Counted from the stretch's first letter, positions 26,351-36,411 are shown. The stretch: 64,000 nucleotides of DNA from an alpha proteobacterium HIMB114 (GCA_000163555.2 ADAC02000001.1:434001-498000), one strand, 5' to 3'. Translations and numbers: made by a program. The notes: generated by a model not told the origin, from the sequence alone.

Positions 26351-29232
26351 GCAGACTTTTTTAATTTAGACTTATTTATTGATATAATTTTTTCTAAATA
26401 TTCACCTGTATAACTATTTTTAATTTTAACTAAATCTTCAGGTTTCCCTTGAAATAATATTTGACCACCATTATCACCACCTTCCGGACCCATATCTATT
26501 AACCAATCTGCAGTTTTTATTACATCCATATTATGTTCGATTACCAAAACTGTGTTACCTTTTTGTACAAAAGCCTGGAGAACTTCTAATAATTTTTTTA
26601 TATCATGAGCGTGCAGTCCTGTTGTTGGTTCATCTAAGATATAAATAGTTCTACCTGTAGACCTTTTGGACAATTCTTTAGCAAGCTTTATCCTTTGTGC
26701 TTCACCACCAGAAAGAGTAGTCGCTTGTTGACCTATTTTCATATAACCAAGTCCTACTTTTTGTAATGTGAGTAATTTATCTTTAATGACAGGAATATTT
26801 TCAAAAAAACTGACACCTTCATCTACACTCATGTCTAGCACATCAGCAATGCTTTTATTTTTGAATGTTACGCTTAATGTTTCACGATTATATCTTTTTC
26901 CTTTACAAACATCACATTGTACAAAAACATCTGGCAAAAAGTGCATTTCATAAGTTATAACACCATCCCCCTCACATGCTTCGCATCTTCCACCTTTTAC
27001 ATTAAAGGAAAATCGACCAGGCTTGTATCCTCTGCTTTTGGCATCTGGCAAACCAGCAAACCAATCTCTAATTGGTGTAAACGCTCCTGAATATGTAGCT
27101 GGATTTGACCTTGGTGTTCTTCCTATAGGAGATTGATCTATATCTATAATTTTATCTAAGTACTCAAATCCTTTAATACCTTTAAATGGTTGTGGCATCT
27201 GTCTTGAGTAAGATTTGTTAATCATTAGATTTAAAGCTCTATATAATGTATGAAGTACTGCCGTTGATTTTCCACTTCCAGAAACGCCTGTTACACATGT
27301 AAAAGTACCTAATGGTATATGCAAGTTAACGTTTTGTAGATTGTTTCCTGTGCAACCAGTAATTTGAAGAAATCTTCCATTTTTTGCAGTTCGTCTAGTT
27401 TTGGGAATTGATATATATTTCCGTCCAGAAAGATAATCACCTGTGATACTTTTTGTATTCTTTTTTATTTCATTAATATCTCCCTGTGCAACTACAGTTC
27501 CACCATTAATACCTGCTTCGGGACCTATATCTATAATATGATCCGAGGTTAACATCGCCTCTTCATCATGCTCTACTACTATTACAGAATTTCCGAGATC
27601 ACGTAATCTTTTTAAGGCTTCTAACAATTTAGAGTTATCTTTTTGATGCAGACCAATTGATGGTTCATCTAAAACATAAAGAACACCTTGCAACCCTGAA
27701 CCAATTTGTGACGCAAGCCTTATTCTTTGCGACTCTCCACCAGACAAAGTACCGGATGCTCGTGATAAATTTAAATAATCTAAGCCTACATTAACTAAAA
27801 ATTTTAATCGTTCATTTATCTCTTTTAAAACATGTTTAGCTATTTCATTTTCTTTATCTGTTAAAATATTAGGCAAATTCAAAAACCATTGATTAGCTTC
27901 TTTTATTGATAATTTTGTAACTTCACTGATATTTTTTTTATTAATTTTAATGCAAAGTGCCTCTTCTTTTAATCTGAAGCCATTACAAGAAGAACATTCT
28001 TTTTCACTTTGGTATTGAGATATTTCTTCTCTTTTCCAGTCACTTTCAGTTTCTAAATATTTTCTCTCTAAATTTGTAATAACTCCTTCAAATGTTTTTG
28101 TACTAGAATATTTTCCATAACCATCATCATATGAAAATTTAATTTCCTCATCATCAGAACCATATAAAATAATATCTTGAATTTTTTTCGGAATTTTCTT
28201 CCAGGGGTCACTTAAAGAAAATTTATAATGTTTGGCTAAAGATGATAATGTTTGAGCATAATATAAAGAAGAACTTGATGACCAAGGCTTAATACAACCA
28301 TCCGCCAAGGTAATTTTATCATTTGGTACTACTAATTTAGGGTCTACAAATAAATCCATTCCAAGACCATCACATTCAGTACATGCGCCAAATGGTGAAT
28401 TGAATGAAAATAATCTTGGTTCAATTTCTTCAATCGTAAAACCACTTTCAGGACACGCAAATTTTGATGAAAAAGTAATTTTTTCAACTTTTTGATGTTC
28501 CTTAGGTAAGTTTTCATTTTTATATTCAGCATAAATGAGGCCATCAGAAAGCTTTAAACCAGATTCAATACTTTCAGAGATTCTTTTGATTTCGTCTTTT
28601 TTATTTGTAAATTTATCAATTTGAACATCAATATTATGTTTAATTTTTTTATTTAAAGTTGGTACATCGTCTAAATCATAAATTTTATCGTCTATTCTAA
28701 CTTTCTCATAACCCTGTTTTTTTAAAGCTTGTAATTCTTTTTTATATTCACCTTTTCTCCCTCTAACTATTGGAGAAAAAATTATAACTCTTGATGGTTT
28801 TGGAAAATCCAAAATTTTATCTACAATTTCAGAAACTGTTTGAGATTTTATTTCTTTTCCAGTAAATGGTGAATAGGGGATACCAACCCTTGCATATAAA
28901 ACCCTCATATAATCATAAATTTCAGTAACCGTTGCAACTATAGACCTTGGATTTTTTGAAGTTGTTTTTTGTTCTATTGAAATTGCTGGCGATAAACCTT
29001 CAATTAATTCGACATTAGGTTTTTTCATTTTATCTAAAAATTGTCTTGCGTATGCAGATAAACTTTCCACATATCGTCTTTGTCCTTCGGCATATATTGT
29101 ATCAAATGCTAGCGATGATTTTCCTGAGCCGGATAACCCTGTAATAATGACTAATTTCTCCCTCGGTATTTCAACTGAGAGATTTTTTAAATTATGTTCT
29201 TTAGCCCCTTTAACTATTATGTTTTTAAGCAT
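26347..29232 (-). CDS. uvrA: Excinuclease ABC subunit A
   Basis: DNA damage sensor of nucleotide-excision repair, 961 aa with two ABC ATPase modules. Walker A sequences are [13 protein letters not shown] (~res 31-43) and [13 protein letters not shown] in the second half; ABC signatures are [13 protein letters not shown] and [13 protein letters not shown]. The second zinc module (CEACEGDGV ... CDVCKGKRY) is complete. The first has CPESGF plus CTECDG, a Cys-poor variant I believe is normal in Alphaproteobacteria. Confidence 0.98.
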   Translation of the reverse strand: MLKNIIVKGAKEHNLKNLSVEIPREKLVIITGLSGSGKSSLAFDTIYAEGQRRYVESLSAYARQFLDKMKKPNVELIEGLSPAISIEQKTTSKNPRSIVATVTEIYDYMRVLYARVGIPYSPFTGKEIKSQTVSEIVDKILDFPKPSRVIIFSPIVRGRKGEYKKELQALKKQGYEKVRIDDKIYDLDDVPTLNKKIKHNIDVQIDKFTNKKDEIKRISESIESGLKLSDGLIYAEYKNENLPKEHQKVEKITFSSKFACPESGFTIEEIEPRLFSFNSPFGACTECDGLGMDLFVDPKLVVPNDKITLADGCIKPWSSSSSLYYAQTLSSLAKHYKFSLSDPWKKIPKKIQDIILYGSDDEEIKFSYDDGYGKYSSTKTFEGVITNLERKYLETESDWKREEISQYQSEKECSSCNGFRLKEEALCIKINKKNISEVTKLSIKEANQWFLNLPNILTDKENEIAKHVLKEINERLKFLVNVGLDYLNLSRASGTLSGGESQRIRLASQIGSGLQGVLYVLDEPSIGLHQKDNSKLLEALKRLRDLGNSVIVVEHDEEAMLTSDHIIDIGPEAGINGGTVVAQGDINEIKKNTKSITGDYLSGRKYISIPKTRRTAKNGRFLQITGCTGNNLQNVNLHIPLGTFTCVTGVSGSGKSTAVLHTLYRALNLMINKSYSRQMPQPFKGIKGFEYLDKIIDIDQSPIGRTPRSNPATYSGAFTPIRDWFAGLPDAKSRGYKPGRFSFNVKGGRCEACEGDGVITYEMHFLPDVFVQCDVCKGKRYNRETLSVTFKNKSIADVLDMSVDEGVSFFENIPVIKDKLLTLQKVGLGYMKIGQQATTLSGGEAQRIKLAKELSKRSTGRTIYILDEPTTGLHAHDIKKLLEVLQAFVQKGNTVLVIEHNMDVIKTADWLIDMGPEGGDNGGQILFQGKPEDLVKIKNSYTGEYLEKIISINKSKLKKSA

Positions 29233-29323
29233 GCCTGTTGATGGTTTATTTAATAATTACTTATATCTTGCACTGATATATGTTAAAAATAGTTCAATTT
29301 AAATCACTAAAAAACATATAATT

Positions 29324-29782
29324 ATGGCTGGCAGTTTAAATAAAGTGTTACTAATTGGCAGATTAGGTAACGATCCGGAAATAAAGCAAATGTCGAATGG
29401 GAAAAATGTAGCTAGACTTAGTTTAGCTACTTCAGAAACATGGAAAGACAAGAATACCGGCGAAAGAAAAGAAAAAACCGAGTGGCATAGAGTAGTAATA
29501 TTTAATGAAGGTTTGGTTAATGTGGTGCAGCAATATCTTAAAAAAGGTGCCCAAGTTTACATAGAAGGTCAAATCCAAACTACTAAATATACAGATAATA
29601 ATGGGCAAGAAAAGTACAGTACCCAAGTTATACTCCAAGGATATAACTCTACTCTCACAATGCTTGGTGGTTCAACTGGTAGTAATAAAATTGATGATGG
29701 CAGCATGAATCAAGACTCAAGTTCTTTGCCATCTGACAACAATGTTTCATCAGGTGATTTAGATGATGAAGTTCCTTTTTAG
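29324..29782 (+). CDS. ssb: Single-stranded DNA-binding protein
   Basis: A 152-aa OB-fold protein: LNKVLLIGRLGNDPEIK, NVARLSLATSETWKD, KTEWHRVVIFN and VYIEGQIQTTKY follow the SSB pattern. A low-complexity linker leads to the acidic tip DDEVPF, the docking peptide for repair and replication partners. It is divergent from uvrA across 91 bp, the same uvrA/ssb arrangement found in E. coli and many proteobacteria. I saw no clear SOS box in that spacer. Confidence 0.98.
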   Translation: MAGSLNKVLLIGRLGNDPEIKQMSNGKNVARLSLATSETWKDKNTGERKEKTEWHRVVIFNEGLVNVVQQYLKKGAQVYIEGQIQTTKYTDNNGQEKYSTQVILQGYNSTLTMLGGSTGSNKIDDGSMNQDSSSLPSDNNVSSGDLDDEVPF

Positions 29783-29795
29783 ATCAAAATAATAA

Positions 29796-32342
29796 ATGTC
29801 ATCAAAAAATCTAGGCAATAGAAATATCAGTGATGAAATGAAGTCCTCATATTTGTCTTATGCTATGAGTGTAATTGTTTCTAGAGCATTACCGGATGCT
29901 CGTGACGGACTAAAACCCGTACATAGAAGAATAATATACGCTATGTATAAAGGTGGTTATGATTGGTCCAAACAGTTTAGAAAATCAGCCAGAGTAGTTG
30001 GGGATGTAATAGGTAAGTACCATCCTCATGGAGATCAAGCTGTATATGATGCACTTGTTCGCTTAGCACAAGATTTTTCAATGAATACAAAATTGCTAGA
30101 AGGTCAAGGTAATTTCGGATCTTTAGATGGTGATAGAGCAGCTGCTATGAGATACACTGAAACTAAATTAGCGAAAATATCCGAATTTCTAATTTCTGAC
30201 ATTGATAAGAATACTGTTAATTTTCAAAATAATTATGATGACACAGAAACTGAACCTGTTGTTCTTCCAGCTCAATTTCCAAATTTATTAGTAAATGGTG
30301 CTGGTGGTATTGCAGTTGGAATGGCAACAAATATACCACCTCATAACCTTGGAGAAGTAATAGATGGAACTTTAGCATACTTAGATAATAACAAAATCTC
30401 TGTATCTGAAATTATGAAAAAAATTCCAGGTCCTGATTTTCCAACCGGCGGCATTATCTTAGGAAAAAATGAAATAAAAAATGGATATGAGAAAGGCAGA
30501 GGTTCAATTAAAATAAGAGGTGAAATAGAAATTGAAGAAGGATCACGAGATAGAAAACTAATAATTATTAAATCTGTTCCTTATCAAGTTAACAAAACCG
30601 TTCTTATTGAAAAAATAGCTTTTTTAATTAGAGATAAAAAATTAGAAGGTATTGCAGATCTTCGAGACGAGTCAAATAAGGAGGGTGTAAGAATTGTAAT
30701 TGAGTTGAGAAAAGGAGTTAATCAAGAAATTATAATAAATCAACTGTATAAATTTTCTCCATTAGAAAGTTCTTTTGGGTTTAATACTTTAGCAATAAAT
30801 GAAAAAAAACCAGAACTATTAAATTTAAAACAATTCATTGAAATTTTTGTTAGCTTTAGAGAAAAAACAATTATCAAAAGAACTTTATTTGATTTAAAAA
30901 AAGCAAAAGACAGATCTCATATTTTAATAGGTTTATTTATTGCTATAGAAAATATAGATGAAATAATATCTATTATAAGAAAATCTAAAACGCCTAATGA
31001 TGCTAAGGTATCATTGTTAAAAAAAACTTGGAATTTTAAAAAATCAAAATTAAACAAAAACATATTAAATATTAATGAATTAAGCGATTTAGATCATTAC
31101 CAACTATCAGATTTTCAAGTTAAAGCTATATTGGACTTGAGATTGCAAAAATTAACAGCAATAGGTTATGATGAAATAAATAATGAATTATCAGAACTTT
31201 ATGAATTAATAATAAAACTTAAAAAAATACTAAATGACAAAACTGAGTTAATTAATCTTATAAAAAACGAATTAATTGGTATAAAAAATAAATTTTCAAC
31301 ACCAAGAAAAACAAAAATTGTTGATCAAATTACTTCTGTAGAAGTTGAAGATGTTATTCAAAAAGAACAGGTAATTGTTACGGTAACAAACAAAGGTTAT
31401 ATTAAAAGAACACCAATAACTAATATTAAAGCTCAAAAAAGAGGCGGAAGAGGAAAAATTGGCATAGTTACGAGAGAAGAAGATTTTGTAACACAATTAT
31501 TCTCAGTGAATACTTTGACACCTGTATTATTTTTTTCAAACAAAGGAATTGTTTACAAATTAAAAACTTGGAAGATTCCAGAGGGTTCAAATCAATCAAA
31601 GGGTAAGTCTTTACATAACTTACTACCTATAGATAATCAAAGTTATGTGTCATCTATCATGCCTTTGCCAGAAAATGAAAATGAATGGTCTGATTTAAAT
31701 ATAGTTTTTATTACAAAATTAGGAAAAATAAGAAAAAATAATTTAGAAGATTTTAAGAATATTCAATCTAATGGAAAGATTGCTATGAAACTAGACAAGG
31801 AAGATGAAATAGTTTCTGTAAAATTACTTAAAGCAAATGAAGATGTAATGATTAATTCTTATAATGGAAAAAGTTTAAGAGTTAACAGTAAAAAAATTAG
31901 ATTGTTCAAAGGTAGAAGTTCAAAAGGAGTAAAAGGAATGAACTTGAAAAATAATGATCGTGTAATTTCTTTATCTATTTTAAACCCAAACATTATCTCT
32001 TCTGACAAAGATGAAATGAAATCTAAAGAGGAGTTTATTTTAACAATAACTGAAAACGGCTATGGCAAAAGGTCATCAGCATACGAGTTCAGAGAAACAG
32101 GCCGTGGCGGACAGGGTATTATAAATATTTCAACAACCGAAAGAAATGGAAATGTTGCTGCTTCTTTTCCAATTAAGTCTGACGATGATATCATGTTAGT
32201 AACCAGCAAGGGTCAAATGATAAGAGTTAAAGTAAATGAAATAAGAGTAGCGGGTAGAAATACTCAAGGGGTAAGAATATTTAAAACATCTTCGGATGAA
32301 AAAGTTGTAACTGCAGTAAGATTAGCTGATAATAATGAGTAA
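29796..32342 (+). CDS. gyrA: DNA gyrase subunit A
   Basis: Breakage-reunion subunit of gyrase, 848 aa. The quinolone-region sequence HPHGDQAVYDALVRLAQ and the active-site Tyr in AAMRYTETKLAK are intact. The C-terminal beta-pinwheel starts with the GyrA box as QKRGGRG (~res 547), which separates it from ParC. It follows ssb by 13 bp and overlaps coaD by 8 bp. Confidence 0.98.
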   Translation: MSSKNLGNRNISDEMKSSYLSYAMSVIVSRALPDARDGLKPVHRRIIYAMYKGGYDWSKQFRKSARVVGDVIGKYHPHGDQAVYDALVRLAQDFSMNTKLLEGQGNFGSLDGDRAAAMRYTETKLAKISEFLISDIDKNTVNFQNNYDDTETEPVVLPAQFPNLLVNGAGGIAVGMATNIPPHNLGEVIDGTLAYLDNNKISVSEIMKKIPGPDFPTGGIILGKNEIKNGYEKGRGSIKIRGEIEIEEGSRDRKLIIIKSVPYQVNKTVLIEKIAFLIRDKKLEGIADLRDESNKEGVRIVIELRKGVNQEIIINQLYKFSPLESSFGFNTLAINEKKPELLNLKQFIEIFVSFREKTIIKRTLFDLKKAKDRSHILIGLFIAIENIDEIISIIRKSKTPNDAKVSLLKKTWNFKKSKLNKNILNINELSDLDHYQLSDFQVKAILDLRLQKLTAIGYDEINNELSELYELIIKLKKILNDKTELINLIKNELIGIKNKFSTPRKTKIVDQITSVEVEDVIQKEQVIVTVTNKGYIKRTPITNIKAQKRGGRGKIGIVTREEDFVTQLFSVNTLTPVLFFSNKGIVYKLKTWKIPEGSNQSKGKSLHNLLPIDNQSYVSSIMPLPENENEWSDLNIVFITKLGKIRKNNLEDFKNIQSNGKIAMKLDKEDEIVSVKLLKANEDVMINSYNGKSLRVNSKKIRLFKGRSSKGVKGMNLKNNDRVISLSILNPNIISSDKDEMKSKEEFILTITENGYGKRSSAYEFRETGRGGQGIINISTTERNGNVAASFPIKSDDDIMLVTSKGQMIRVKVNEIRVAGRNTQGVRIFKTSSDEKVVTAVRLADNNE

Positions 32343-32832
32343 AAGAATTGCACTATACCCCGGAACATTTGATCCAATAACTTTTGGCCATCTAGATATT
32401 ATTGAAAGGGCTACAAAAATTGTCGATGAGTTGCATGTTGCTATAGCTACTAATAATGAAAAAAAATGTCTTTTTAATTTAAAAGAACGAATTGATATAG
32501 TTAAGAAAACTATTAATGCACTCCCTAAAAATATAAAAAATAAAATAAAAGTTACTAGTTTTAATATGCTTACAGTAAATTATTGTAAAAAAATCAATGC
32601 ATCTATAATAATCAGGGGATTAAGAGTTGTTGCAGATTTTGAATATGAATTTCAGTTGTCAGGCATGAACAACAAGTTAGATAAAAACATCCAAACTATA
32701 TTTTTAACTGCAGATATCGAAAATCAAGCTATTTCATCAAGAATGGTTAAGGAAATTGCCTCACTAAAAGGCAATGTTGCTAAATTTGCTCCGAGACCAG
32801 CATTAATATATTTAAAAAAGAAATATAAATAA
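32335..32832 (+). CDS. coaD: Phosphopantetheine adenylyltransferase
   Basis: Penultimate step of coenzyme A synthesis. The 165-aa nucleotidyltransferase has YPGTFDPITFGHLDII at the N-terminus (the T/HxGH motif), RGLRVVADFEYE, and the closing ISSRMVKEIA motif. It overlaps gyrA and abuts the cyclophilin gene (TAATG). Confidence 0.97.
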   Translation: MSKRIALYPGTFDPITFGHLDIIERATKIVDELHVAIATNNEKKCLFNLKERIDIVKKTINALPKNIKNKIKVTSFNMLTVNYCKKINASIIIRGLRVVADFEYEFQLSGMNNKLDKNIQTIFLTADIENQAISSRMVKEIASLKGNVAKFAPRPALIYLKKKYK

Positions 32833-33395
32833 TGAATTTAAATAAAAAAATTTTATTAGTTTTTTTTTTATTATTATTCACAACAAAAGGAGAGTCAGTG
32901 GAAAATCCAAAAATAACGTTAAAGCTTAAATACGGAGAAGTAAAAATTGAATTATTCAAAGATATAGCACCAAATCACGTAGAGAGAATTTTAGAATTAA
33001 GCAAAAAGGGCAAGTATGATGGTGTTGCATTTCATAGAGTTATAGATGGTTTTATGGCTCAAACCGGTGATGTACAACACGGTAATACAAAAAATAATTT
33101 TAATCCAGCCATGGTAGGGACAGGTGGATCTGATTTACCTGATTTAAAGGCAGAGTTTAATGATGTTCCACATGAACGCGGGATTCTGTCTATGGCAAGA
33201 TCACAAAATCCAGATAGTGCAAATAGTCAATTTTTTATTTGTTTTGATACACATCCACACTTGGATAGACAGTACACTGTTTTTGGCAAAGTAACTTCGG
33301 GTATGGAATTTGTTGATCAAATCAAAAAAGGTGCACCTGGCTCTGGTTCTGTTGATAATCCAGATATTATTGAAAAAATAACAATTGAAAAATAA
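32832..33395 (+). CDS. Exported cyclophilin-type peptidyl-prolyl cis-trans isomerase
   Basis: A 187-aa foldase with a short N-terminal signal (hydrophobic segment ~res 6-18) and a full cyclophilin domain: YDGVAFHRVIDGFMAQTGD with the catalytic Arg, GILSMARSQNPDSANSQFFI, and LDRQYTVFGKV. Probably periplasmic. In related genomes a second, cytoplasmic cyclophilin and queA often follow; here tgt follows with no gap. Confidence 0.95.
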   Translation: MNLNKKILLVFFLLLFTTKGESVENPKITLKLKYGEVKIELFKDIAPNHVERILELSKKGKYDGVAFHRVIDGFMAQTGDVQHGNTKNNFNPAMVGTGGSDLPDLKAEFNDVPHERGILSMARSQNPDSANSQFFICFDTHPHLDRQYTVFGKVTSGMEFVDQIKKGAPGSGSVDNPDIIEKITIEK

Positions 33396-34502
33396 ATGCC
33401 AGCGACGTTTTCATTATTAAATGAAGACTGCGGTGCAAGACTTGGTAGGATTGATACCATAAGAGGCTCAATAGATACTCCAGCCTTTATGCCGGTTGGT
33501 ACAGCCGCAACTGTTAAAGCTCTAACTGTTGATCAGGTTAATCAAACAGGGTCGCAAATTATACTATGCAACACTTATCATCTTTATTTGAGACCAGGTA
33601 CTGACCGGATTGAAAGATTTGGAGGTTTGCATGGCTTTATGAATTTTGAAAAACCTATTCTTACTGACTCAGGTGGCTTTCAAGTTATGTCACTATCAAA
33701 AAATACAAAAATAAGCGAAGATGGAGTAACATTTAATTCTCATATTGATGGTAAAAAAATATTTTTGTCACCAGAAACAAGTATAGATATTCAAAAAAAA
33801 TTAAATTCTGACATCGTTATGGTTTTTGATGAATGTCCTGAGTACTCGAAAGATAAAGGCATAATTAAAAACTCAATGGATTTGTCTATGAGATGGGCAA
33901 AAAGGTCTAAGATTGAATTTGGAAATAATGATGAAAAAATGCTTTTTGGTATTGTTCAAGGTGGAATATTTAATGACCTTAGAAAAGAAAGTCTAAATAG
34001 ATTAATCGACATAGGTTTTGACGGTTATGCTCTTGGTGGACTTGCAGTAGGGGAGTCTCAGAAAGAAATGTTCGAAACAGTTGAGGAAATATCTCCACTA
34101 ATGGATAAATATAAACCCAGATATGTCATGGGAACTGGAACTCCAAGTGACTTGTTAGGAGCTGTTAAAAGAGGAATTGATATGTTCGATTGTGTTCTAC
34201 CTTCACGGACTGGAAGAACAGGTTTAGCTTTTACATGGGAAGGAAAATTAAATTTAAGAAATGCAAAATATACCAAAGATGATGCTCCTCTGGATATTAA
34301 TGTTGATTGCCCAGCATCAAAACTATATTCACGAAATTATTTGAATCACTTGATAAATTGTAATGAAATTTTGGCATCTACACTGATTACTTGGCATAAT
34401 ATTGCTTTCTATCAAGATCTTATGAAAAAAATTAGAATTTCCATAAAAAATGGCAATTTTGAAGATTTTTACAATCAACACATTGAAAAATTAAATTATT
34501 AA
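33396..34502 (+). CDS. tgt: tRNA-guanine transglycosylase (zinc site degenerate)
   Basis: Exchanges guanine-34 for preQ1 in Asn/Asp/His/Tyr tRNAs. The 368-aa TIM-barrel protein keeps the base-binding Asp in LTDSGGFQVMS, VMVFDECPEY, GGLAVGE and the nucleophile region MFDCVLPSRTGRTG. The zinc site of the family, three cysteines as CxCxxC plus a distal His, is reduced to Val303, Cys305, Ser308 and His334. Two of four ligands are missing although the flanking SRNYLNHL and TWHN contexts are conserved. queA, usually just upstream in this operon, is not there. Confidence 0.94.
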   Translation: MPATFSLLNEDCGARLGRIDTIRGSIDTPAFMPVGTAATVKALTVDQVNQTGSQIILCNTYHLYLRPGTDRIERFGGLHGFMNFEKPILTDSGGFQVMSLSKNTKISEDGVTFNSHIDGKKIFLSPETSIDIQKKLNSDIVMVFDECPEYSKDKGIIKNSMDLSMRWAKRSKIEFGNNDEKMLFGIVQGGIFNDLRKESLNRLIDIGFDGYALGGLAVGESQKEMFETVEEISPLMDKYKPRYVMGTGTPSDLLGAVKRGIDMFDCVLPSRTGRTGLAFTWEGKLNLRNAKYTKDDAPLDINVDCPASKLYSRNYLNHLINCNEILASTLITWHNIAFYQDLMKKIRISIKNGNFEDFYNQHIEKLNY

Positions 34503-34560
34503 AAAAGCTTGAAATATATAGGTTTTTTTAATACATGAAGTTATTGTTTTCATAACATGT

Positions 34561-34636
<76 letters not shown>

Positions 34637-34645
34637 CATAAAAGC

Positions 34646-34777
34646 ATGTTTTATTTTTTAAATTGTTTTAAGTGTAAATCTTCTGTGAAAGTTTCGATTA
34701 ACGATTATAGATCAAAAAAAAGAGTTTATTGTTCTAATTGTTTGAATGAGACTTTTAAAAAAATAAAAAAAAATTAG
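34646..34777 (+). CDS. Tiny zinc-ribbon protein (MJ0042-like), 43 aa
   Basis: An open frame of 43 codons from the ATG at 34646 to a TAG at 34775, nine bases after tRNA-Lys. It encodes CFKCK and, 18 residues later, CSNCLNE: two CxxC knuckles (Cys7/10 and Cys29/32) spaced as in the MJ0042-type zinc ribbon, with a basic tail. Four cysteines in the right spacing in so short a frame are unlikely by chance. The stop overlaps the convergent M48 gene by 4 bp. Function unknown. Confidence 0.58.
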   Translation: MFYFLNCFKCKSSVKVSINDYRSKKRVYCSNCLNETFKKIKKN

Positions 34778-35598
34778 ATATTTTTAATTTTTGGAAACTG
34801 ACTTCTTATTTGTGGTATCCAATTTCTTATTTGTCTAATTCTATTCGTTGGAGAAGGGTGTGTACTTAAAAACTGAGGAACTTCAGAGCCCATTTCTTTT
34901 TTCATACGCTTCCAAAGTTCTGCACCCTCATAAAGATTATATCCTGTAAGAGATGCAAAAGCTAAACCAAGGTAATCAGCTTCACTTTCTTGACTTCTTG
35001 TAAAAGGATTAAAAACACCAACTTGTAGAATGTCTACACCAGTATTTTGGCCAACAGTATTTCTTGTTCTGCTTATTGCACCACCAGTAAATATATCTAT
35101 TACTGCGGTACCCAAATTTAAAGCCATTGCTGCGCTTGCTCTTTCAACAGAATGCTTAGCAACAGCATGTGCAATCTCGTGACCCATAACATTTGCTAAG
35201 CCATCTTCATTTTTAGTTACTTTTAATATTCCCGTATAAACAGCAATTTTTCCACCAGGCATACACCAGGCATTTAATGTTTTGTCATCATCTACTAATA
35301 TATACTCCCATTTAAAATTCTTTGTTGGATCTTTTAGATTTTTACTATTAAAATAAAAAGCAATTGCTTTCTCCATTTTTTCACCAATTCTTTTAATCAT
35401 ATTAAGCGTTTTTATATCTTTGCTCATTTTAGCTTTCTTTTTAAATTGATTATAAGCTTTTATTGCATTTGCATTTATTGTTGCTTCAGGAATAATTTTT
35501 AATTGTTTTCTATTTGTAATAGGTGCAGACGTACATGAAGGTAGCAATACGGAGCAACATCCGCACCCTATATAAGTAATAAATTCTCTTCTTTTCAT
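34774..35598 (-). CDS. Tat-type lipoprotein M48 metalloprotease
   Basis: A 274-aa M48 peptidase. The N-terminus has a twin-arginine-like MKRREF followed by a hydrophobic stretch and a lipobox (LLPSC, Cys22), so it is probably a Tat-exported lipoprotein. The zinc motif is HEIAH at ~res 140-144 and the third ligand is in ESEADYLGL. Such proteins (BepA/LoiP-like) take part in envelope protein quality control. Convergent with the small zinc-ribbon ORF. Confidence 0.9.
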   Translation of the reverse strand: MKRREFITYIGCGCCSVLLPSCTSAPITNRKQLKIIPEATINANAIKAYNQFKKKAKMSKDIKTLNMIKRIGEKMEKAIAFYFNSKNLKDPTKNFKWEYILVDDDKTLNAWCMPGGKIAVYTGILKVTKNEDGLANVMGHEIAHAVAKHSVERASAAMALNLGTAVIDIFTGGAISRTRNTVGQNTGVDILQVGVFNPFTRSQESEADYLGLAFASLTGYNLYEGAELWKRMKKEMGSEVPQFLSTHPSPTNRIRQIRNWIPQIRSQFPKIKNI

Positions 35599-35626
35599 TA
35601 ACTGTATTATATTATATTATTTAAGC

Positions 35627-35710
35627 ATGAATCTAAATAATAAAGTTTTAATAGTAATTTTAGTGCTAATTTTGACATTTATAATTTATTCAGCCGGTCA
35701 TAGCATATAA
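35627..35710 (+). CDS. Putative 27-aa single-pass membrane miniprotein
   Basis: An open frame of 27 codons in the short spacer between the M48 gene and the DUF502 gene, ending 4 bp before the latter's ATG. The product would be a polar head MNLNNK, one membrane span (VLIVILVLILTFIIYSAG) and a two-residue tail. Operon-like spacing and a coherent transmembrane helix favour a real gene. There is no Shine-Dalgarno motif, however, and AT-rich DNA easily yields hydrophobic frames. Confidence 0.38.
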   Translation: MNLNNKVLIVILVLILTFIIYSAGHSI

Positions 35711-35714
35711 AATA

Positions 35715-36335
35715 ATGTCAAAAGATACTGAGATAAAAAAAATATCATTTTTAGCTAAAATTAGGAATTATTTTTTAGCAGGAATTGTAGTTTTAATACC
35801 AATAGGCATTACAATTTATTTTTCAATATTTGTAGAAAGGGCTTTTTCAAATTTATTACCAAAATATTTAAATCCTAATAATTTTCTTCCTTTTGATATT
35901 CCTGGTTTAGAAATATTTATAACATTCTGCATTATAACATTTATTGGAATGTTATCAGTTACATTCGTTGGTAGATATTTTATAAACTTAAATACCAAGT
36001 TGTTTAATAGAATTCCTGTCTTAAAAACAATTTTTAATGGTTTAACTCAGTTAACCAAAAGTTTTGCATCAGATGACACTAATAATAAGAAAAAAATGGT
36101 TTTAATTGAGTATCCAAGGAAAGGTATTTATTCTATTGGCTTTGCAACCAGCGTTAATTCAGGTGAAGTTACTAATAAAGTAGGGGAGAAAATGATTAAT
36201 ATTTTTGTTCCCACTACACCAAACCCCACAAGTGGTTTTTTATTAGTGGTTCCTGAAAAAGACGTCACGTATTTAGATATGTCTTTTGAGGAAGCTTCTA
36301 AATTTATAATGTCAGCGGGCTCTATTAAATCCTAA
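35715..36335 (+). CDS. DUF502 family membrane protein
   Basis: A 206-aa protein with two membrane segments (about res 20-40 and 66-88) and a C-terminal soluble domain. LAGIVVLIPIGITIYF, RIPVLKTIFNGLTQL, VLIEYPRKGIYSIGFAT and FVPTTPNPTSGFLLVVP are the DUF502 hallmarks. Function is not established; homologues are widespread in Alphaproteobacteria and plants. No tight linkage to neighbours other than the small upstream ORF. Confidence 0.92.
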   Translation: MSKDTEIKKISFLAKIRNYFLAGIVVLIPIGITIYFSIFVERAFSNLLPKYLNPNNFLPFDIPGLEIFITFCIITFIGMLSVTFVGRYFINLNTKLFNRIPVLKTIFNGLTQLTKSFASDDTNNKKKMVLIEYPRKGIYSIGFATSVNSGEVTNKVGEKMINIFVPTTPNPTSGFLLVVPEKDVTYLDMSFEEASKFIMSAGSIKS

Positions 36336-36364
36336 TTATTGATAATTTTTGCAGATCTATAAGC

Positions 36365-36411
36365 TGCTCAAGAGGAACAGAGATGGCTAAATCGCTATAC
36401 TCTCTTGAGCA
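36365..36411 (+). other. 10-bp perfect hairpin enclosing a ribosome-binding site
   Basis: TGCTCAAGAG at 36365-36374 pairs without mismatch to CTCTTGAGCA at 36402-36411, with a possible closing G-U pair, leaving a 25-nt loop. The left arm contains AAGAGG (36370-36375), a good Shine-Dalgarno sequence 7 nt before the ATG at 36383. No T-run follows, so a simple terminator is unlikely. Confidence 0.55.

Noticed and set aside
29233-29323. LexA-type SOS box between uvrA and ssb
   Set aside because: No GTTC-N7-GTTC or GAAC-N7-GAAC pair is present; only isolated half-sites.
34533-34560. Imperfect inverted repeat just before tRNA-Lys
   Set aside because: Short arms with a 3-nt bulge in AT-rich DNA; no supporting T-run or conserved motif.
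36365-36411. Hairpin read as an intrinsic terminator for the DUF502 gene
   Set aside because: The loop is 25 nt and no T-run follows the stem; the placement over a ribosome-binding site is a better explanation.
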